In this document: one piece after another, positions 21,916-33,345 of the stretch
Layout of the letters: each line of letters begins with the position of its first letter
How positions within the stretch are numbered: position 1 is the stretch's first letter
NCBI GenBank assembly: GCA_963691705.1
Contig: OY829537.1
Span: forward strand, 73,739,352 to 73,803,351
Reading direction: 5' to 3'
From: Viola odorata
Taxonomy: Eukaryota > Streptophyta > Magnoliopsida > Malpighiales > Violaceae
DNA: 64,000 nt
Notes under the pieces: model-generated
Seen by the model: the letters and a program-made list of their open reading frames with translations, nothing else
What the model was told of the DNA's origin: nothing
Databases searched by the model: none
Position numbers and translations under genes: made by a program

Positions 21916-23234
21916 ATAATTATCAAGCTTTCTTTGATGTCCTGTCCTCAAACAATTCTTACAATCTACTACTACCACCCACTAGCAAAACCCTAGTGCA
22001 AGCAAAACCACATCTATCTCCAACAAATATCACACAACTCTATGTCAGAAGGTCTCTTTAATTAGTGGAATTCAAAATCTACCGTGCCGGGAAAACTGAA
22101 AAAAAAGAAGAATCTACCAATTATAGTAACTTAACGCAAAACCACATCTATATCAAAACTCAAAATCTACCGATTCTCCTAGCGAAGAGCATTCGGGGAG
22201 ACCCAAAAAAGAAGTGAATCTACCAATTCTAGTAACTTTGGGTCTCTAACTTGATAAATGGGAGATGGGTTATCAACATCTATCCTTGTGTTGGTCCCCT
22301 TTCTTTATAATATTATACTCTCTGCTTACTTTCTACACATCCAAATTTAAGTCAAACAAAGCAAACACTACATAACAGAATCAGTGGAAAGATTTTTTCA
22401 CCCTATTTCATCTCCCTCCTCCTATTTCTTATTCCATTTCCATCTACTGTGGGTGGAAATTGATTCTTGTGAGTTTTGATGCTTCCAAAAATCCCAGCAT
22501 TGATTGAGATGTTCAAGAGGAGTTAATCCTATCAATTCCTTTAGCAGATTTAAGGAAGTTGTTAAAGCTATGAGCAGCAAAGCAACAAATCCAAAACTAA
22601 TCACAAAGGAGAAAGAAACTCTCCCTGTCATTCATGCACATAGCAAATAAACTGACCATTTCTAAACACAAACATGCTTCTTTCAGATAGACTCAAAAAA
22701 CCTACAAAAATCTATATTAGGTGAAATTGTTTGTCCTTGTTTTGGTTTATTAGGTTTTTTTTTAATGTAATAAAAGGAGACTGGAAAGCTACAATTGGGG
22801 AAATATACACTATGCAGATTCTTCAGTGAGTCAAGGCAGCAAAAACAGGCAAGCATATAGAAGAAAAAAAGAGTCTAACAACATGAACACATACCCCAAT
22901 TAATCCAACAAAAGTTCAGACCATTACCACTTTGAAAGCCAACTCGAATGCAAGCAAACATCTACCATAACAAATCCAGAAATCATAAATAAATACACAC
23001 CAAATCCAACAAAAAGTTTAAACAAGTCTAGATTGAATACGTGATAGCAGAAGCTAAACACAACTAAGCCTGGGGATGAAAAACCTGAAAAGATCGACAG
23101 ATTTCTCTACTCCCACAGTAGCTGCCACCGAATCATATCCAAGTAGTTACAATCTATCCTTCCAAAGACTACTAGCCTTTCCCGGCGTCTTCTAGGCTCC
23201 ATTATTATGGATCTCTCCTGGCAGGTAGTTATGT
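21916..23234. other. Spacer and probable 3' UTR region downstream of the TCP gene
   Basis: A direct repeat CAAAACCACATCTAT lies at about 22003 and 22137. Minus-strand AATAAACC near 22742 is a possible polyadenylation signal for the TCP gene. No ORF of note. Confidence 0.4.
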
Positions 23235-23380
23235 CTGTAACAAGAAACCACAAAGAATTTGTCATTGTTGCAGTTTAAAAAGTGTACTTTTTATGCGAAA
23301 CGAGAACAGGAACAAGGATATGAGAAATGGATTCCTAAAGACTTAACCTGGGAAGGTGATATTTGTAGGAATTTGGTGAT

Positions 23381-24688
23381 TCAGCAGCACGAATCAGAGG
23401 AAGCAGAGGATGGCTTTTTGTGGATGCCACCATGCTCCTCCTCTCCTTGAATTTGACCTGGAATTCGAAACCCAGAGAATACAACGCCAGGTGTGGTGAA
23501 TCCTTGGCCTGACATTGCAGGTTGGTGTTGATAGAATTGTGAAATCTGATCATTAGAAAGTGCTGCTGGGTCGATCCAAGCACGAGCTGAAGGTGAGTTA
23601 TTGGACTGAAGGGTTCCCCTCTGAGTTAAAAACTGGTTTTGACTGAACAATGGCTGTAACAGTGGCTCTGGCGGAGGCAGTGGCAGTGCATTGAAAACAA
23701 ATCCTCCTCCTCCACTTCCACCACCGCCATTACCAGTAGTAGTAGTATCTGCTGCATTCCAAGCCACCATCCTCTGGAACCGGCCTAACTCTGCTTGCTG
23801 GTGGTGCTCTGTCCAACCAGAAGAAGACCCATCAAACCCCAAGTAATGGTGATGAGGGGTTCCAGAAAAAAGAAGCTGAAGCTGTTCATTTTGAGCATTT
23901 TGATGGTGCTGCTGCTCATGGTGGTGGCGATGCAACAAGTTGGGATCTTGAAACGATTGCAGCGAAAGCCGCAGATCTTGAGTGTGGCTGCTTGTTCTTG
24001 AAAGCAAATCAGGTGGGTAGTTCTGAAATTGCATAGGGGAAGAAGAAGCAGCCTCCGCAGATGCAACCAATGGGAAGAAAGACTTGATTGTATTCGCAAT
24101 CGAGTCCGAATCTAGCGACGCCGGTAGAAAGCTTGAAGCTTGCTGTTGCTGTTGCATACTTTCCATTGCTCTTTTTGGCGGTTGTGGTTGTAATCCTCTG
24201 TGCATATTATCAGAACCAGTACCAGCTAGACTCTCCACTGGCAATCGGTATTCTCTCTCCTCGCTCATGGGTTCTTGTTCGGTGACTGGTCTTGTTTTAG
24301 GAGGAGGAGGCGGAGCAGAGTCAGATGCCGCCTTGCTGGTGGTGATTGCGGTGGCGGTTGGGTGCCATGCGGGTAGCTCAGCGAGCTCATCTATGGCAGT
24401 CTTTGCTTTCTTGATGAGCCAATCGACGGCCTTGCTGGGTCGGTCGTAGCCGAGGCGGTCCTGGACGTCGTAGAACTGGATGGCGGTGTGGGCGGAGAGG
24501 CGGACACGGCGGTCTCTAGGGCCTTTAGCGGTGCAGACTTTGCTGTGACGGTCTTTTCTTCCGGTGGAGCGCACAATGTGGCCTCCTTGGACCTCGACGA
24601 TCTCACCTCCCATGTTCTTTATCCCAAATCTTGACGGTGGTCTTGCTTGTTGCTGCTGATGCTGTTCCTGCTGGTGGGTCTCTCCCAT
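23381..24688 (-). CDS. CIN-class TCP transcription factor (TCP3/TCP4-like)
   Basis: A nuclear DNA-binding factor. Members of this clade curb cell division in leaf margins and promote differentiation through GGNCCC-type sites. The 435-residue protein starts at the ATG at 24688 (MGETHQQEQ). The TCP domain spans about residues 44-103: [20 protein letters not shown], then [17 protein letters not shown] and [15 protein letters not shown], with the basic loop and helix I-loop-helix II fully conserved. [13 protein letters not shown] just before it is a clade signature. The miR319 site encodes QRGTLQSN (residues 356-363). The rest is low-complexity Gln, His, Ser and Gly. The single coding exon and length fit the family. 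After the stop, CAG|GTTAAG (23347) and TTGTTACAG (23235) could bound a 113-nt 3'-UTR intron. No break is seen. It is the only clear host gene in the window. Confidence 0.96.
   Translation of the reverse strand: MGETHQQEQHQQQQARPPSRFGIKNMGGEIVEVQGGHIVRSTGRKDRHSKVCTAKGPRDRRVRLSAHTAIQFYDVQDRLGYDRPSKAVDWLIKKAKTAIDELAELPAWHPTATAITTSKAASDSAPPPPPKTRPVTEQEPMSEEREYRLPVESLAGTGSDNMHRGLQPQPPKRAMESMQQQQQASSFLPASLDSDSIANTIKSFFPLVASAEAASSSPMQFQNYPPDLLSRTSSHTQDLRLSLQSFQDPNLLHRHHHEQQHHQNAQNEQLQLLFSGTPHHHYLGFDGSSSGWTEHHQQAELGRFQRMVAWNAADTTTTGNGGGGSGGGGFVFNALPLPPPEPLLQPLFSQNQFLTQRGTLQSNNSPSARAWIDPAALSNDQISQFYQHQPAMSGQGFTTPGVVFSGFRIPGQIQGEEEHGGIHKKPSSASSDSCC
23601..23621 (-). promoter_or_regulatory. miR319 target site in the TCP mRNA
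   Basis: The plus strand reads TTGGACTGAAGGGTTCCCCT followed by C. Its first 13 bases equal the 5' part of miR319 (TTGGACTGAAGGG), so the mRNA pairs perfectly through the seed and cleavage site (positions 10-11). Mismatches are confined to the 3' half of the miRNA, as in the known Arabidopsis TCP4-type site. This predicts miR319-guided cleavage. Confidence 0.95.
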
Positions 24689-24895
24689 TTTTCTTGCATG
24701 TTCAGATTGGATGCTCTGCTCCGATGGAAGGAAAGATGGTTTCTTTAGGGGTTGCAAAGGTGGGTATTGATAAAAATCTAATCTTCGATGGCTAGCTTGG
24801 TTTTGGAGGAATTGGGTCTCTGGTTCTTCTTCTACTACTAAATGGTGGTGGTGAGGGCTATGATTATTATGATTCCTTTTTTTGTGTTCCAGCTT
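24689..24895 (-). other. Open frame upstream of the TCP start codon
   Basis: The 69 codons before the first ATG carry no stop. The nearest in-frame stop is the TGA at 24896-24898. The stretch would read through a His-rich tract (HSPHHH) and [14 protein letters not shown] before joining the TCP protein. There is no ATG in it. A CTG at 24890-24892 is the nearest candidate non-AUG start. Normal 5' UTR remains the simpler reading, because MGE-type starts are usual in this clade. Confidence 0.35.
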
Positions 24896-24898
24896 TCA

Positions 24899-26304
24899 AG
24901 AAGAGATGGACCTCTTTCTTTATTTTTATTTTTATTTTTCAAATTTCTAAAAACTAGTAACTAATAATAATAATAATCATAATAATACACTCTTTTTGCT
25001 GCTTCTGATTCTGCTGCTCTCTAATCTGCTCTTCTTGCTTGTGCAGCCACTTTGATGATAACTGATTCTGCTTCTTCTGCTGCTGTTGTTGCCACTTCCA
25101 AAACCCTCTGCCATTCATTATTTCCATTCCAACCAGGCAACCAACCAAGAAATCGAAATCAAAATGAAAATGAAAATGAAATCCTCTCTTTCTTTTCTTG
25201 ACTCTACAACAGAACAGAAAACGAAGCCCTGAAGCAAAGCAACAGAAGCCTATGCAGCAAACACTATTTGCAGCAGCCTATCCCATCTCTTTTCTTTTTT
25301 ATCTTTTTCTCTCATCATCTGAAATAAGTTTTTAGGTAATGGGTTTTCTGCTGAAAAAGTAAGTACTAAAAATGCTATTCAGGAAACCAAAATGGTATAT
25401 TTGGGTAATACCCAGGAGTGAAAAAAATCAAGAATTGATTGGGGGAAGAGAGATAGAGATGGAGATGGTGAGAAATTGAAAGAAATTGAATAGAGGTTTT
25501 TGCCTTTGGGTGGAGAGAGAGAATAGTGACTTGTATTCTTGTTTTTGACCTATGAGAGTGATTAATGGTTAAAGGGCCCGGCAGTGTTTGGTCAGAAAAA
25601 AGATTAAAGATTTCTGTGATCTCATCACTGCGTCGTCGTCTCTTGCTGCATCTGCATCTGCCGCTGCTGTTCTTTGTACTAGCACTACACAACACAAAAT
25701 ACACACAAAACAACAAATCCAAGAACATTACATAACCCTCTCTTCCTCCTCATTCCAATCAATCAAAAAGTCTTCTGCATGACCCATCTTTTCTTTCTTT
25801 CTTTTTCTCATTTTCCAAGTTTTTCCCTCTCTTGGTACTTTCAAGATATTTTTTAATATTTTATTTTTTAGAAAAATAAAAAAACAAAAAAAACTAAATG
25901 GGAATAATAGTTACTTTCGAAGTTAGAACCGGTGCCGATGGATGAATTGAATTTTTTCGTTACAGTATATTTGGATGCCTCTTGAAAGTGACTGCCCATT
26001 GCAGCTTTGCCTTTTCCTTTCTTCACTCTCCAACGTCTATACTACACATACACCGCACTCGACTCTAACTACAAATACACAAACGGTTATAAAATAATGG
26101 CAATGAGATTCTTGACCAAAAAAAGAAAAAGAAAAAGAAAATGAGATTGAAATTTCACATTTAGGTTATCCCGACAAGTCGTCGCACTTGCAAAGTTTAC
26201 CCGACGAACATTTATGCATTTTATAATTCTTTTTATAAAAACAACACCACATTAATTTGTTGCACGCAATTTTTTGTTAATTACTTTTATTTTTTTCAAT
26301 TATA
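24899..26304. other. TCP gene 5' region and promoter
   Basis: On the minus strand this would hold the leader and promoter. Visible features are ATT/TAA microsatellite sequence at 24960-24988, a CAG/CTT-rich stretch at about 25000-25095, an AAAATG-type microsatellite at 25162-25180 and a GA-rich stretch at about 25440-25520. GA/CT-rich leaders are common in plant developmental regulators. I could not place a TATA box with confidence. Confidence 0.4.
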
Positions 26305-26562
26305 CCCCTATGTCTTTTAACAACTGTCGTTTTTCTACGAATTTTTATTGTTCATAATACTTGTCATTTTATCTTTTTTGAGATATATATTTTGTGCAAA
26401 TGACAAAAAAAAATTATGCATCAACTCAATTTGATGATGATGTGGTAATTTGAGTAAAAATTATGAGTAAAATGAAAAAATGTGAAATAAAATAAAATCA
26501 AAGATCATTATTTTTAATTTTTATACTATTCTAAAACGTCAGTTAAAAAATGACAGAGGGAG
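26305..26562. mobile_element. Degenerate Stowaway-like MITE
   Basis: The left end CCCCTATGTCTTTTAACA continues ACTGTCGTTTT. The inverted right end is CTCCCTCTGTCATTTTTTAA, continuing CTGACGTTTT. Both are flanked by TA. The interior is AT-rich and non-coding. Confidence 0.65.
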
Positions 26563-26795
26563 TAGTATTTTATTTTCTCTAAAGTTATCGTGTTCAAATA
26601 AAAATTCCGGCCAAATTCTTACATTTATGGAATCTTTTATTTTTTTCTTGTAATTGTTTTCTTTTATTTTTCTTTATTTTTCTCTTCAATAGTTTTTTAA
26701 TGTGATTTAATCATCTTGTTCGTAAATTTCCTATCAAACCCTACATTTAATCATTTCGTTTTGTCCAACTAAACCCTCTCTAATTACTTTTTCTC

Positions 26796-26800
26796 CCCAC
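26796..26800. other. Target-site duplication, left (CCCAC)
   Basis: CCCAC directly precedes the 5' LTR, and an identical CCCAC follows the 3' LTR at 42520-42524. A 5-bp duplication is normal for LTR-retrotransposon integration. Confidence 0.92.
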
Positions 26801-29313
26801 TGTCGCACCCCCCTTTTTGGGTTTATATCCTAATGTGACGCTTGTTTGGGACTATATGTGAGACGAAATCGGACTCATCTCACATGATGTGATGAAGTCG
26901 CCACCCTAATTTTTTCTAGGTTTAGGGAACCTAAAGTCATGGCATAAAAGATAAAAACTAAGGCAAAATGGGTCTGAACCCGAGAACATTGGTTCGAGGT
27001 CGATTTATGGACTCGGGAAGGTGTTAGGCACCCGAGTCGCATCCTAAAAGGTTACCGGAGAGAGGCGTTAAATTATGTTTGGGAAATAAAAAGTCCTAAT
27101 TTAAGTGATCATGCCCAACAGATATATTTTGATAATTTTAAATAATCATGCATACGAACGTAAGTGCGAAAAAACGTAGAGTAAATAAAAGGGTAAGAAA
27201 CGTTTACTTGTAAAGGGTATCGGGCAGATATACCCTTTTTGAATGAAGTTATGGGGTGTACTTGTGAAGGGCATCGATTGATTTGCCCTACAAAGTCGAG
27301 ATTTATTAGCTTGGGAAAATGATAAAAAACAGATAAATATTTAATGACTTATTGCGAGTGAAATAATTAATTTTAGTGATTAGATGCGAGTAGAATAATT
27401 ATTTAGGCATGAAAAAATAATTAAAAAGTATGAGCCTACGAATAATCGACATCAAAATTATTGTAGGCACACAAGTGAAATAATTATTTTTAACGACTAT
27501 GTGCAAGCAAAATAATTAAATATGCTAAAGCATACGAAAATAATAATTAAATATGCAAGCATATGAAAATAATATTTAAACATGCAAGTTCACGAAAATA
27601 ACAATTAAACATGCAAGCATACAGAAATTAAATGAACAGTACAAGTATACGGAAATTAAATAAACAGTACATATATGCGGAAATTAAATAAATAGTACAT
27701 GGGTGTGGAAAGATAAATAAGCAACAAAAGCATACGAAAAATACGGTGGGCCCAAAAAAGCTAGGCTGGGCCCACTGGGGTGCTAATGAGCCCAGGCCCA
27801 TTGGTGAGGGCCAAAAGGCCCAACAGGCCAGCCCAGCTGGGCTGGCCTTTCCTTGACCGCGTGGGCTGCTAGACAGCCCACCTTCCTTTCTTTCCATTTG
27901 GGCTTGGCATAGGCCAAGCCCATGATCAATGCAACTAACCAACCCAATTTCTCCTCATCCCTCACGCTGCTCTTCTTCCTTTCATTATACCATTTTTTAT
28001 TTCCTTTTCCCTATTAAACGAGCCCATTTCATTTCTTTGCTTTCCTCTGCTCTCGTTTCTTCTCCTCTTTGTCTCTGTTTTTTTTTCCTTTTTTCATTTT
28101 TTGACTTGGATTGGTGGCCGAGGTGCGGCTGGATGTGGCTGTGGCGGTGGGATGTAGGGGCGTGGCCGATTGAGGCCGTAGGATTAATTGGGGTGGCCGA
28201 TTGGCGGTGGTTGTGATGGGTCAGCTGCGGTGGTGATTTGGCAGCGGCGGCGTGGCTGATTGGGCAGCAGTGGTGATGACTTGGCAGCGGCGGCGTGGCT
28301 GATTGGGCAGCAGCGGTGATGATTTGGCAGCGCGGCTTTGTGGTGCCGGCGTAACTGGTTGGTAATTTTAAATTGGTATTGGTCTTGCGGATGATAGAAT
28401 TTTCAAATTGGGTATTTTGATTTTAATTTTGCAATGGGTGGAATGGAATTTGTCGGGTGCTTGGTTTTAATTCTGCAGCGTGGGCGTGAATTGGTGCTTC
28501 CATCCCCCCCATTTTTTCGGTTTGGGCTTGGCTTTTTATAGCCGGAGTTGAGGCGGTGGAGAGATGATGACGTTGCTTGGGTGACGTCGGCGTGATGACG
28601 TGGGCCGTGGTGAGGCTCGAGGCTGCTGGTCACGTTGTGGTGCCGCTCGAGGAAGCCGTGAGGATCAAGGGAGGAAATGAGGGATGAACTGATCTCTCTA
28701 GCTCCTGCGCAGAAAGGTGGTGAGAAATGGGGGAAACCTATTAATTAGAGAACCGTTTGATCTTGGTTGACTTGTAAGTCAACCAGATCAACGGTTAAGA
28801 TCAAATCTTGATCTTCCCTTTGATTTATCCTGGTTTGAACAGGTGGTACGAACAATTTTGCCTGAAAGTGAATATAAACTCGGACTGAAGTCACTAAAAT
28901 GTAGAGTAAAATAAAATAAAATTATTAGTACACAGTAAATGGTGAAAAGTTCGCTATATAGTTTGATAAAAAATATTTACTTATAAGCAATAAAAGTTCG
29001 AGCGTAATAAAATACTAAAATAAAAATTGAACAAAACGGAAAGAGATAGCACGAGTTAGAAAAATAATAACAGATAAGTAGCTAATGAGAGAAATTGTTC
29101 GACCATCGGTTTCGAGAATTTTACTCGGGATTGATACGGGTTCGAACAAAAAAAGTGATAAAAATGCAAAAAAAGTATGGAATAAAATTTAAATGACATT
29201 AAGCGTAAAAATAAACATCAAACTGACGTAAATAATTGGAAGTACGATTTTAGAAAATTAATGACAGAAAGGCGACAAATGAAAATTTTAAAATCAAAAA
29301 TCGAGTAGCAATA
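26801..29313 (+). repeat. 5' LTR (2513 bp) of the 15.7-kb element
   Basis: It starts TGTCGCACCC and ends TCGAGTAGCAATA, where the 3' copy has TCGGGTCGCAACA, so the terminal CA has mutated to TA. A promoter-like region contains GGGCCCA-type motifs (about 27745-27930) and TTTTTATAGCC near 28534. A roughly 43-bp GGCAGCGGCGGCGTGGCTGA repeat is present in fewer copies than in the 3' LTR. Confidence 0.93.
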
Positions 29314-29409
29314 GTTGCCCCCTCTTTACTGTCTTATCAAAATTCTGAAGTAATCAAGATTTTTGATGAGCAGTAAAGATGGTTGCTACCGAACCAGCAA
29401 TGGTTTAAA

Positions 29410-29675
29410 AGTGCGAAATGTAAATGCAGACTTCCCTAATAATGGGATGAAAAGTAAATTGCAGAAATGTAAATGACGCGTCCCTGATACTGGGATGAAA
29501 AGTAAATTGCAGAAATGCAAATGATGACTTCCCTGATAGTGGGGTGAAATGTAGATGATAAAATGTGAATGACGCGTCCCTGATACTGGGATGAAAAGTA
29601 AATTGCAGAAATGCAAATGACGCGTCCCTGATACTGGGATGAAAGGTAAATTACAGAAACGTAAATGGTAAAAAT
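29410..29675. repeat. 48-bp tandem array (about 5 units)
   Basis: The unit contains GACGCGTCCCTGATACTGGG and GTAAATTGCAGAAATG, starting near 29426, 29474, 29522, 29571 and 29619. Because 48 is a multiple of 3, the minus strand shows a fortuitous repeating frame. Confidence 0.85.
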
Positions 29676-29679
29676 TAAA

Positions 29680-30000
29680 TTGCAGAGATGTAAGTCAGGC
29701 AGGGCGAGGGTAGTACTCGCAACCCATACCTTTGTGCAGAAAAGTAAATGAGGCAGGGCGAGGGTAGTACTCACAGTCCATACCTTCGTGCAGAAAAGTA
29801 AAGTGCGAAAAATAAATGAGGCAGGGCGAGGGTAGTACTCGCAGTCCATACCTTGGTGTAGAAAAGTAAATGAGGTAGGGCGAGGGTAGTAATCGCAGCC
29901 CATACCTTTGTGCAGAAAAGTAAATGAGGCAGGGCGAGGGTAGTACTCGCAGTCCATACCTTCGTGCAGAAAAGTAAAGTGCGAAAAATGTAAACTCAGC
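29680..30000. repeat. GGCAGGGCGAGGGTAGTACT array (about 5 units)
   Basis: Units of roughly 55-70 bp carry GCAGGGCGAGGGTAGTACTC, CGCAGTCCATACCTT and TGCAGAAAAGTAAATGAG. Spacer length varies between units. Confidence 0.85.
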
Positions 30001-30124
30001 GCCGTCGAGGGTCGTACTCGTAGGCCGTCACTGATTGATGCAGAAAAGTAAATGCAGAATGATAAAAGAACGTGAATGCAAACAGAAAGTAATTTGCGAA
30101 AAGTAAAGTAAAGTGCGGAAAATA

Positions 30125-30430
30125 AAGTGTGTGGAGACAAGACACATGTTGTGGGGACGAACCGCTTACAACATTTAGAAGACGCATGTTGTGGGGACGA
30201 ACCGCTTACAACATGGTTGACATGACATCACGTGGGGACGAACCGCTTACGTGACTTAGAAAGACGCATGTTGTGGGGACGAACCGCTTACAACATTCAA
30301 ACGACACATGTTGTGGGGACGAACCGCTTACAACATGGTTGACATGACATCACGTGGGGACGAACCACTTACGTGACTTAGAAAGACGCATGTTGCGGGG
30401 ACGAACCGCTTACAACATTCAAACGACACA
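30125..30430. repeat. GGGGACGAACCGCTTACAAC array (about 7 units)
   Basis: Each unit has the form ATGTTG-TGGGGACGAACCGCTTA-CAACAT, so the unit ends are inverted repeats around a constant core. Two variant units use TCACG/CGTGA in place of GTTG/CAAC, keeping the pairing. This is compensatory variation. Confidence 0.85.
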
Positions 30431-30690
30431 TGTTATGGGGACTGAGCCGCGTCAACATTCATTGCTGGAAAGTAAAACAGACGCATGTTACGGGACTGAG
30501 CCGCGTCAACATTCAGTGCTGGAAAGTAAAACAGACGCATGTTGCGGGACTGAGCCGTGTCAACATTCAGCTGGAAAGTAAAACAGACGTATGTTGCGGG
30601 ACTGAGCCGCGTCAACATTCAGTGCTGGAAAGTAAAACAGACGCATGTTGCGGGACTGAGCCGCGTCAACATTCAGCAGGAAAGTAAATT
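30425..30690. repeat. 54-bp GGGACTGAGCCGCGTCAACA array (5 units)
   Basis: Units contain GACGCATGTTGCGGGACTGA and CATTCAGTGCTGGAAAGTAA, starting near 30428, 30481, 30535, 30587 and 30641. It directly follows the previous array and keeps its ATGTTG start, so one probably derived from the other. Confidence 0.88.
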
Positions 30691-30877
30691 GCGAAAAGGT
30701 AAATTGCGGAAAGGTAAATAAAGTAGATGTGAACTTTACTTGGGCGTTGCTGCCCACTGGGGGTTGGTGCTGAAAATGAAAACTCCACTAGGACACTGCT
30801 GCCCACTAGGAGGTTGGTGCGAGATCCTTCCGGACGCTGCTGCCTGTCGGATGTCAACTTAAATCCTTTATTGATTG

Positions 30878-31980
30878 AAAGGTGGGAATTTGAACCGCCA
30901 CACAAAAGTTCGAAAGGTGGGGTTTTGAACCGCCACACAAAGTTTTGACAGGTGGGGTGTTGAACCGCCGCACAAAGTTTTGAAAGGTGGGGTTTTGAAC
31001 CGCCACACAAAGTTTTGAAAGGTGGGGTTTGAACCGCCACACAAAGTTTGACAGGTGGGGTTTTGAACCGCCACTCAAAGTTTGACAGGTGGGGTTTTGA
31101 ACCACCACACAAAGTGTTGAAAGGTGGGGTATGAACCGCCACACGAAGTTTGACAGGTGGGGTTTTGAACCACCACACAAAGTTTTGAAAGGTGGGGTTT
31201 GAACCGCCACACGAAAGTTTGAAAGGCCACACAAATATGGAAAGGTGGGGTTTTGGACCGCCACACAAAATTCTAAAAGGTGGGGTTTTGAACCACCACA
31301 CGAAATTTTGAAAGGTGGGGCTTTGAACCGCCACACGAGATTTTGAGAGTGGGGTTTGAACCGCCACACGAAATTTTGAAAGGTGGGGCTTTGAACCGCC
31401 ACACAAAGTTTTGAAAGGTGGGGTTTTGAACCGCCACGCGAAGTTTGGAAGGTGGGGTTTTGAACCGCCACACGAAAGTTTGACATGTGTGGTTTTGAAC
31501 CGCCACACAAAAGTTTGACATGTGGGGTTTTGAACCGCCACACAAAAGATTGACATGTGGGGTTTTGAACCGCCATACAAAATTTTGAAATGTGAGGTTT
31601 TGAACCGCCACACTAAATTTTGAAAGGTGGGGTTTTGAACCGCCACACAAAAGTTTGAAAGGTGGGGTTTTGAACCGCCACCCAAAAGTTTGAAAGGTGG
31701 GGTTTTGAACCGCCATACTAAAGTTTGAAAGGTGGGGTTTTGAACCGCCACACGAAAGTTTGAAAGGTGGGGTTTTGGACCGCCACACGAAAGTTTGACA
31801 TGTGGGGTTTTGAACCGCCACACAAAAGTTTGACATGTGGGGTTTTGAACCCCCACACAAAATTTTGAAATGTGGGGTTTTAAACCGCCACACGAAAGTT
31901 TGAAATGTGGGGTTTTAAACCTCCACACAAAAGTTTGAAATGTGGGGTTTTGAACCGCCACACAAATTTTTAAAATGTGG
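30878..31980. repeat. 35-bp GGTGGGGTTTTGAACCGCCA array (about 31 units)
   Basis: Degenerate 33-36 bp units of the form GAAAGGTGGGGTTTTGAACC-GCCACACAAAAGTTT. Each unit contains an inverted pair, GGTGG(GG)TTTTGAACCGCC. The unit lacks stop codons in all three minus-strand frames, which creates a 474-codon frame spanning 30666-32090. The 35-bp period is not a multiple of 3, so this frame is almost certainly not a gene. Confidence 0.93.
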
Positions 31981-31984
31981 GTGT

Positions 31985-32225
31985 GAGTGACCATGTCACT
32001 ACATGACACGATTGGATGTGGACGACCACGTCGTCGCACAGCATGATTGGATGTGGATGACCAGGTCATCACACCAACAAGAGTGACCAAGTCACCACGA
32101 CACTACTGAGGAGTGGACGACCAAGACGTCACACAACACGGGTGTCTAAGTCACCATGACACTATTGAAAAGTGGACGACCAAGTCGTCACACTGACACG
32201 GGTGACCAAGTCACCACAAAATAAG
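31985..32225. repeat. GTGACCAAGTCACC / GACGACCAAGTCGTC array (about 4 units)
   Basis: Units of about 60 bp alternate two short hairpins, GTGACCAAGTCAC and GACGACCANGTCGTC, separated by ACACTA or ACACG. Confidence 0.8.
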
Positions 32226-33084
32226 TGAAGAGTGAAGTGGTAACGTATCTTCGTTCGAATGTTTGGTTGGATGGTGGGGGAAACGTGATCCTCCGCACGA
32301 AGTTGATGGTGGAGTGGTAACGTGCTCCATTTGGTCATTGCTGGATTTGTTGGTGGAAATTCCACTAAAGCATATCTGTATCCTGCTGATAGGGAGGAAA
32401 CAAATGCGGAGTAGCAGTGGATGGGAAAAAGAAAGAAAGCAAATTGATAAATGGGACAATAAGAAGATCATGCATGTCTGTTGTTTATGAAAGTATTCCC
32501 ACACTACCCTAAAGTTTGCCCCCAGTATTTGATAAAAACAACTTCCCTATTAGGAGAAGGTTCAACAAGTTTATGCATTTATGGAGAACATGTCATCCAG
32601 TTTTCATCGTACAAGCAGGCTTGATACAAGCCTAGAAAAGCGTCTGCATCTTGCCCAGGAGGTAACGACCTCAAGGACAAAACTTTCTCACAACATGTAG
32701 GCGTAAGCAATCCTCACCGGATATTAGTGTTTGCGCTCACACTCAAGAACAGGGCTACGTGTTTATACTCATAAAAATGCAACAAACATAGCACAAAGTC
32801 AGATTTGCAATGTCAATCCGAGTGAATAAACTTCAAATGAAGATGCACATGCATGGGCCTTCATATAATCGAGAGGACTTTGCAAGAGAAAGGAAATAAA
32901 GTGTGTAGACAAAAAGGAAGTCTGTCTAGAAAGGAGAATGATGTTTAGCAGAAGGAAATAGGGTTTTAATGAGCAGTGCTCAACTAGGGTTGCTGCGAAG
33001 GCAAAACACACATCTTCTTCGACCTTTGTTGGAGGAGATGGTCTCTTTTCCCTTTTGAGATCATTTTTGTTATCGGCGAAGCGT
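32226..33084. other. LARD interior spacer, no gene seen
   Basis: Unique sequence between arrays, with no conserved motif. TTTGCCCCCAG (near 32514) is like the CCCCCAG seen elsewhere in the element. Confidence 0.5.
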
Positions 33085-33345
33085 AGTCGTCCTTGAATCT
33101 TCATGGGGACGCTCCTTCTTATTCGTCTTGGGGGTACTGTGCCCCATTTTGTAATTTTCATTGAGGTTGATCTCTTTTCCTTTTTGAGACCATTTCGAGG
33201 GCAAAGTGCCCAAGTTTTTTGATCTTTGCTGGGGATGATCTCTTGATTGCTTTGAGGGCATTGTGCCCAAGTTTTTTGAGTCTTCGTAGGAGATGCTTCA
33301 TCTTGATTGTCTTGAGGGCATTGTGCCCAAGTTCTTGGATCATCA
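33085..33345. repeat. GAGGGCATTGTGCCCAAGTT array (about 4 units)
   Basis: Units of about 65-70 bp with a GGGCAYNGTGCCC hairpin core are centred near 33131, 33196, 33257 and 33317. A minus-strand Lys-rich frame covering it is fortuitous. Confidence 0.8.

Noticed and set aside
23785..24606. Plus- and minus-strand ORFs of 65-121 codons overlapping the TCP gene
   Set aside because: They are shadows of the TCP coding sequence, which has clear domain support.
24689..24757. TCP start 23 codons upstream at a TTG
   Set aside because: There is no ATG there. The ATG at 24688 (MGE...) matches the usual start of the clade. The open upstream frame is kept as a finding instead.
30854..32090. Repeat protein of about 474 residues on the minus strand
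   Set aside because: The 35-bp unit is not a multiple of three, and all three frames are open because the unit simply lacks stops. There is no start context.
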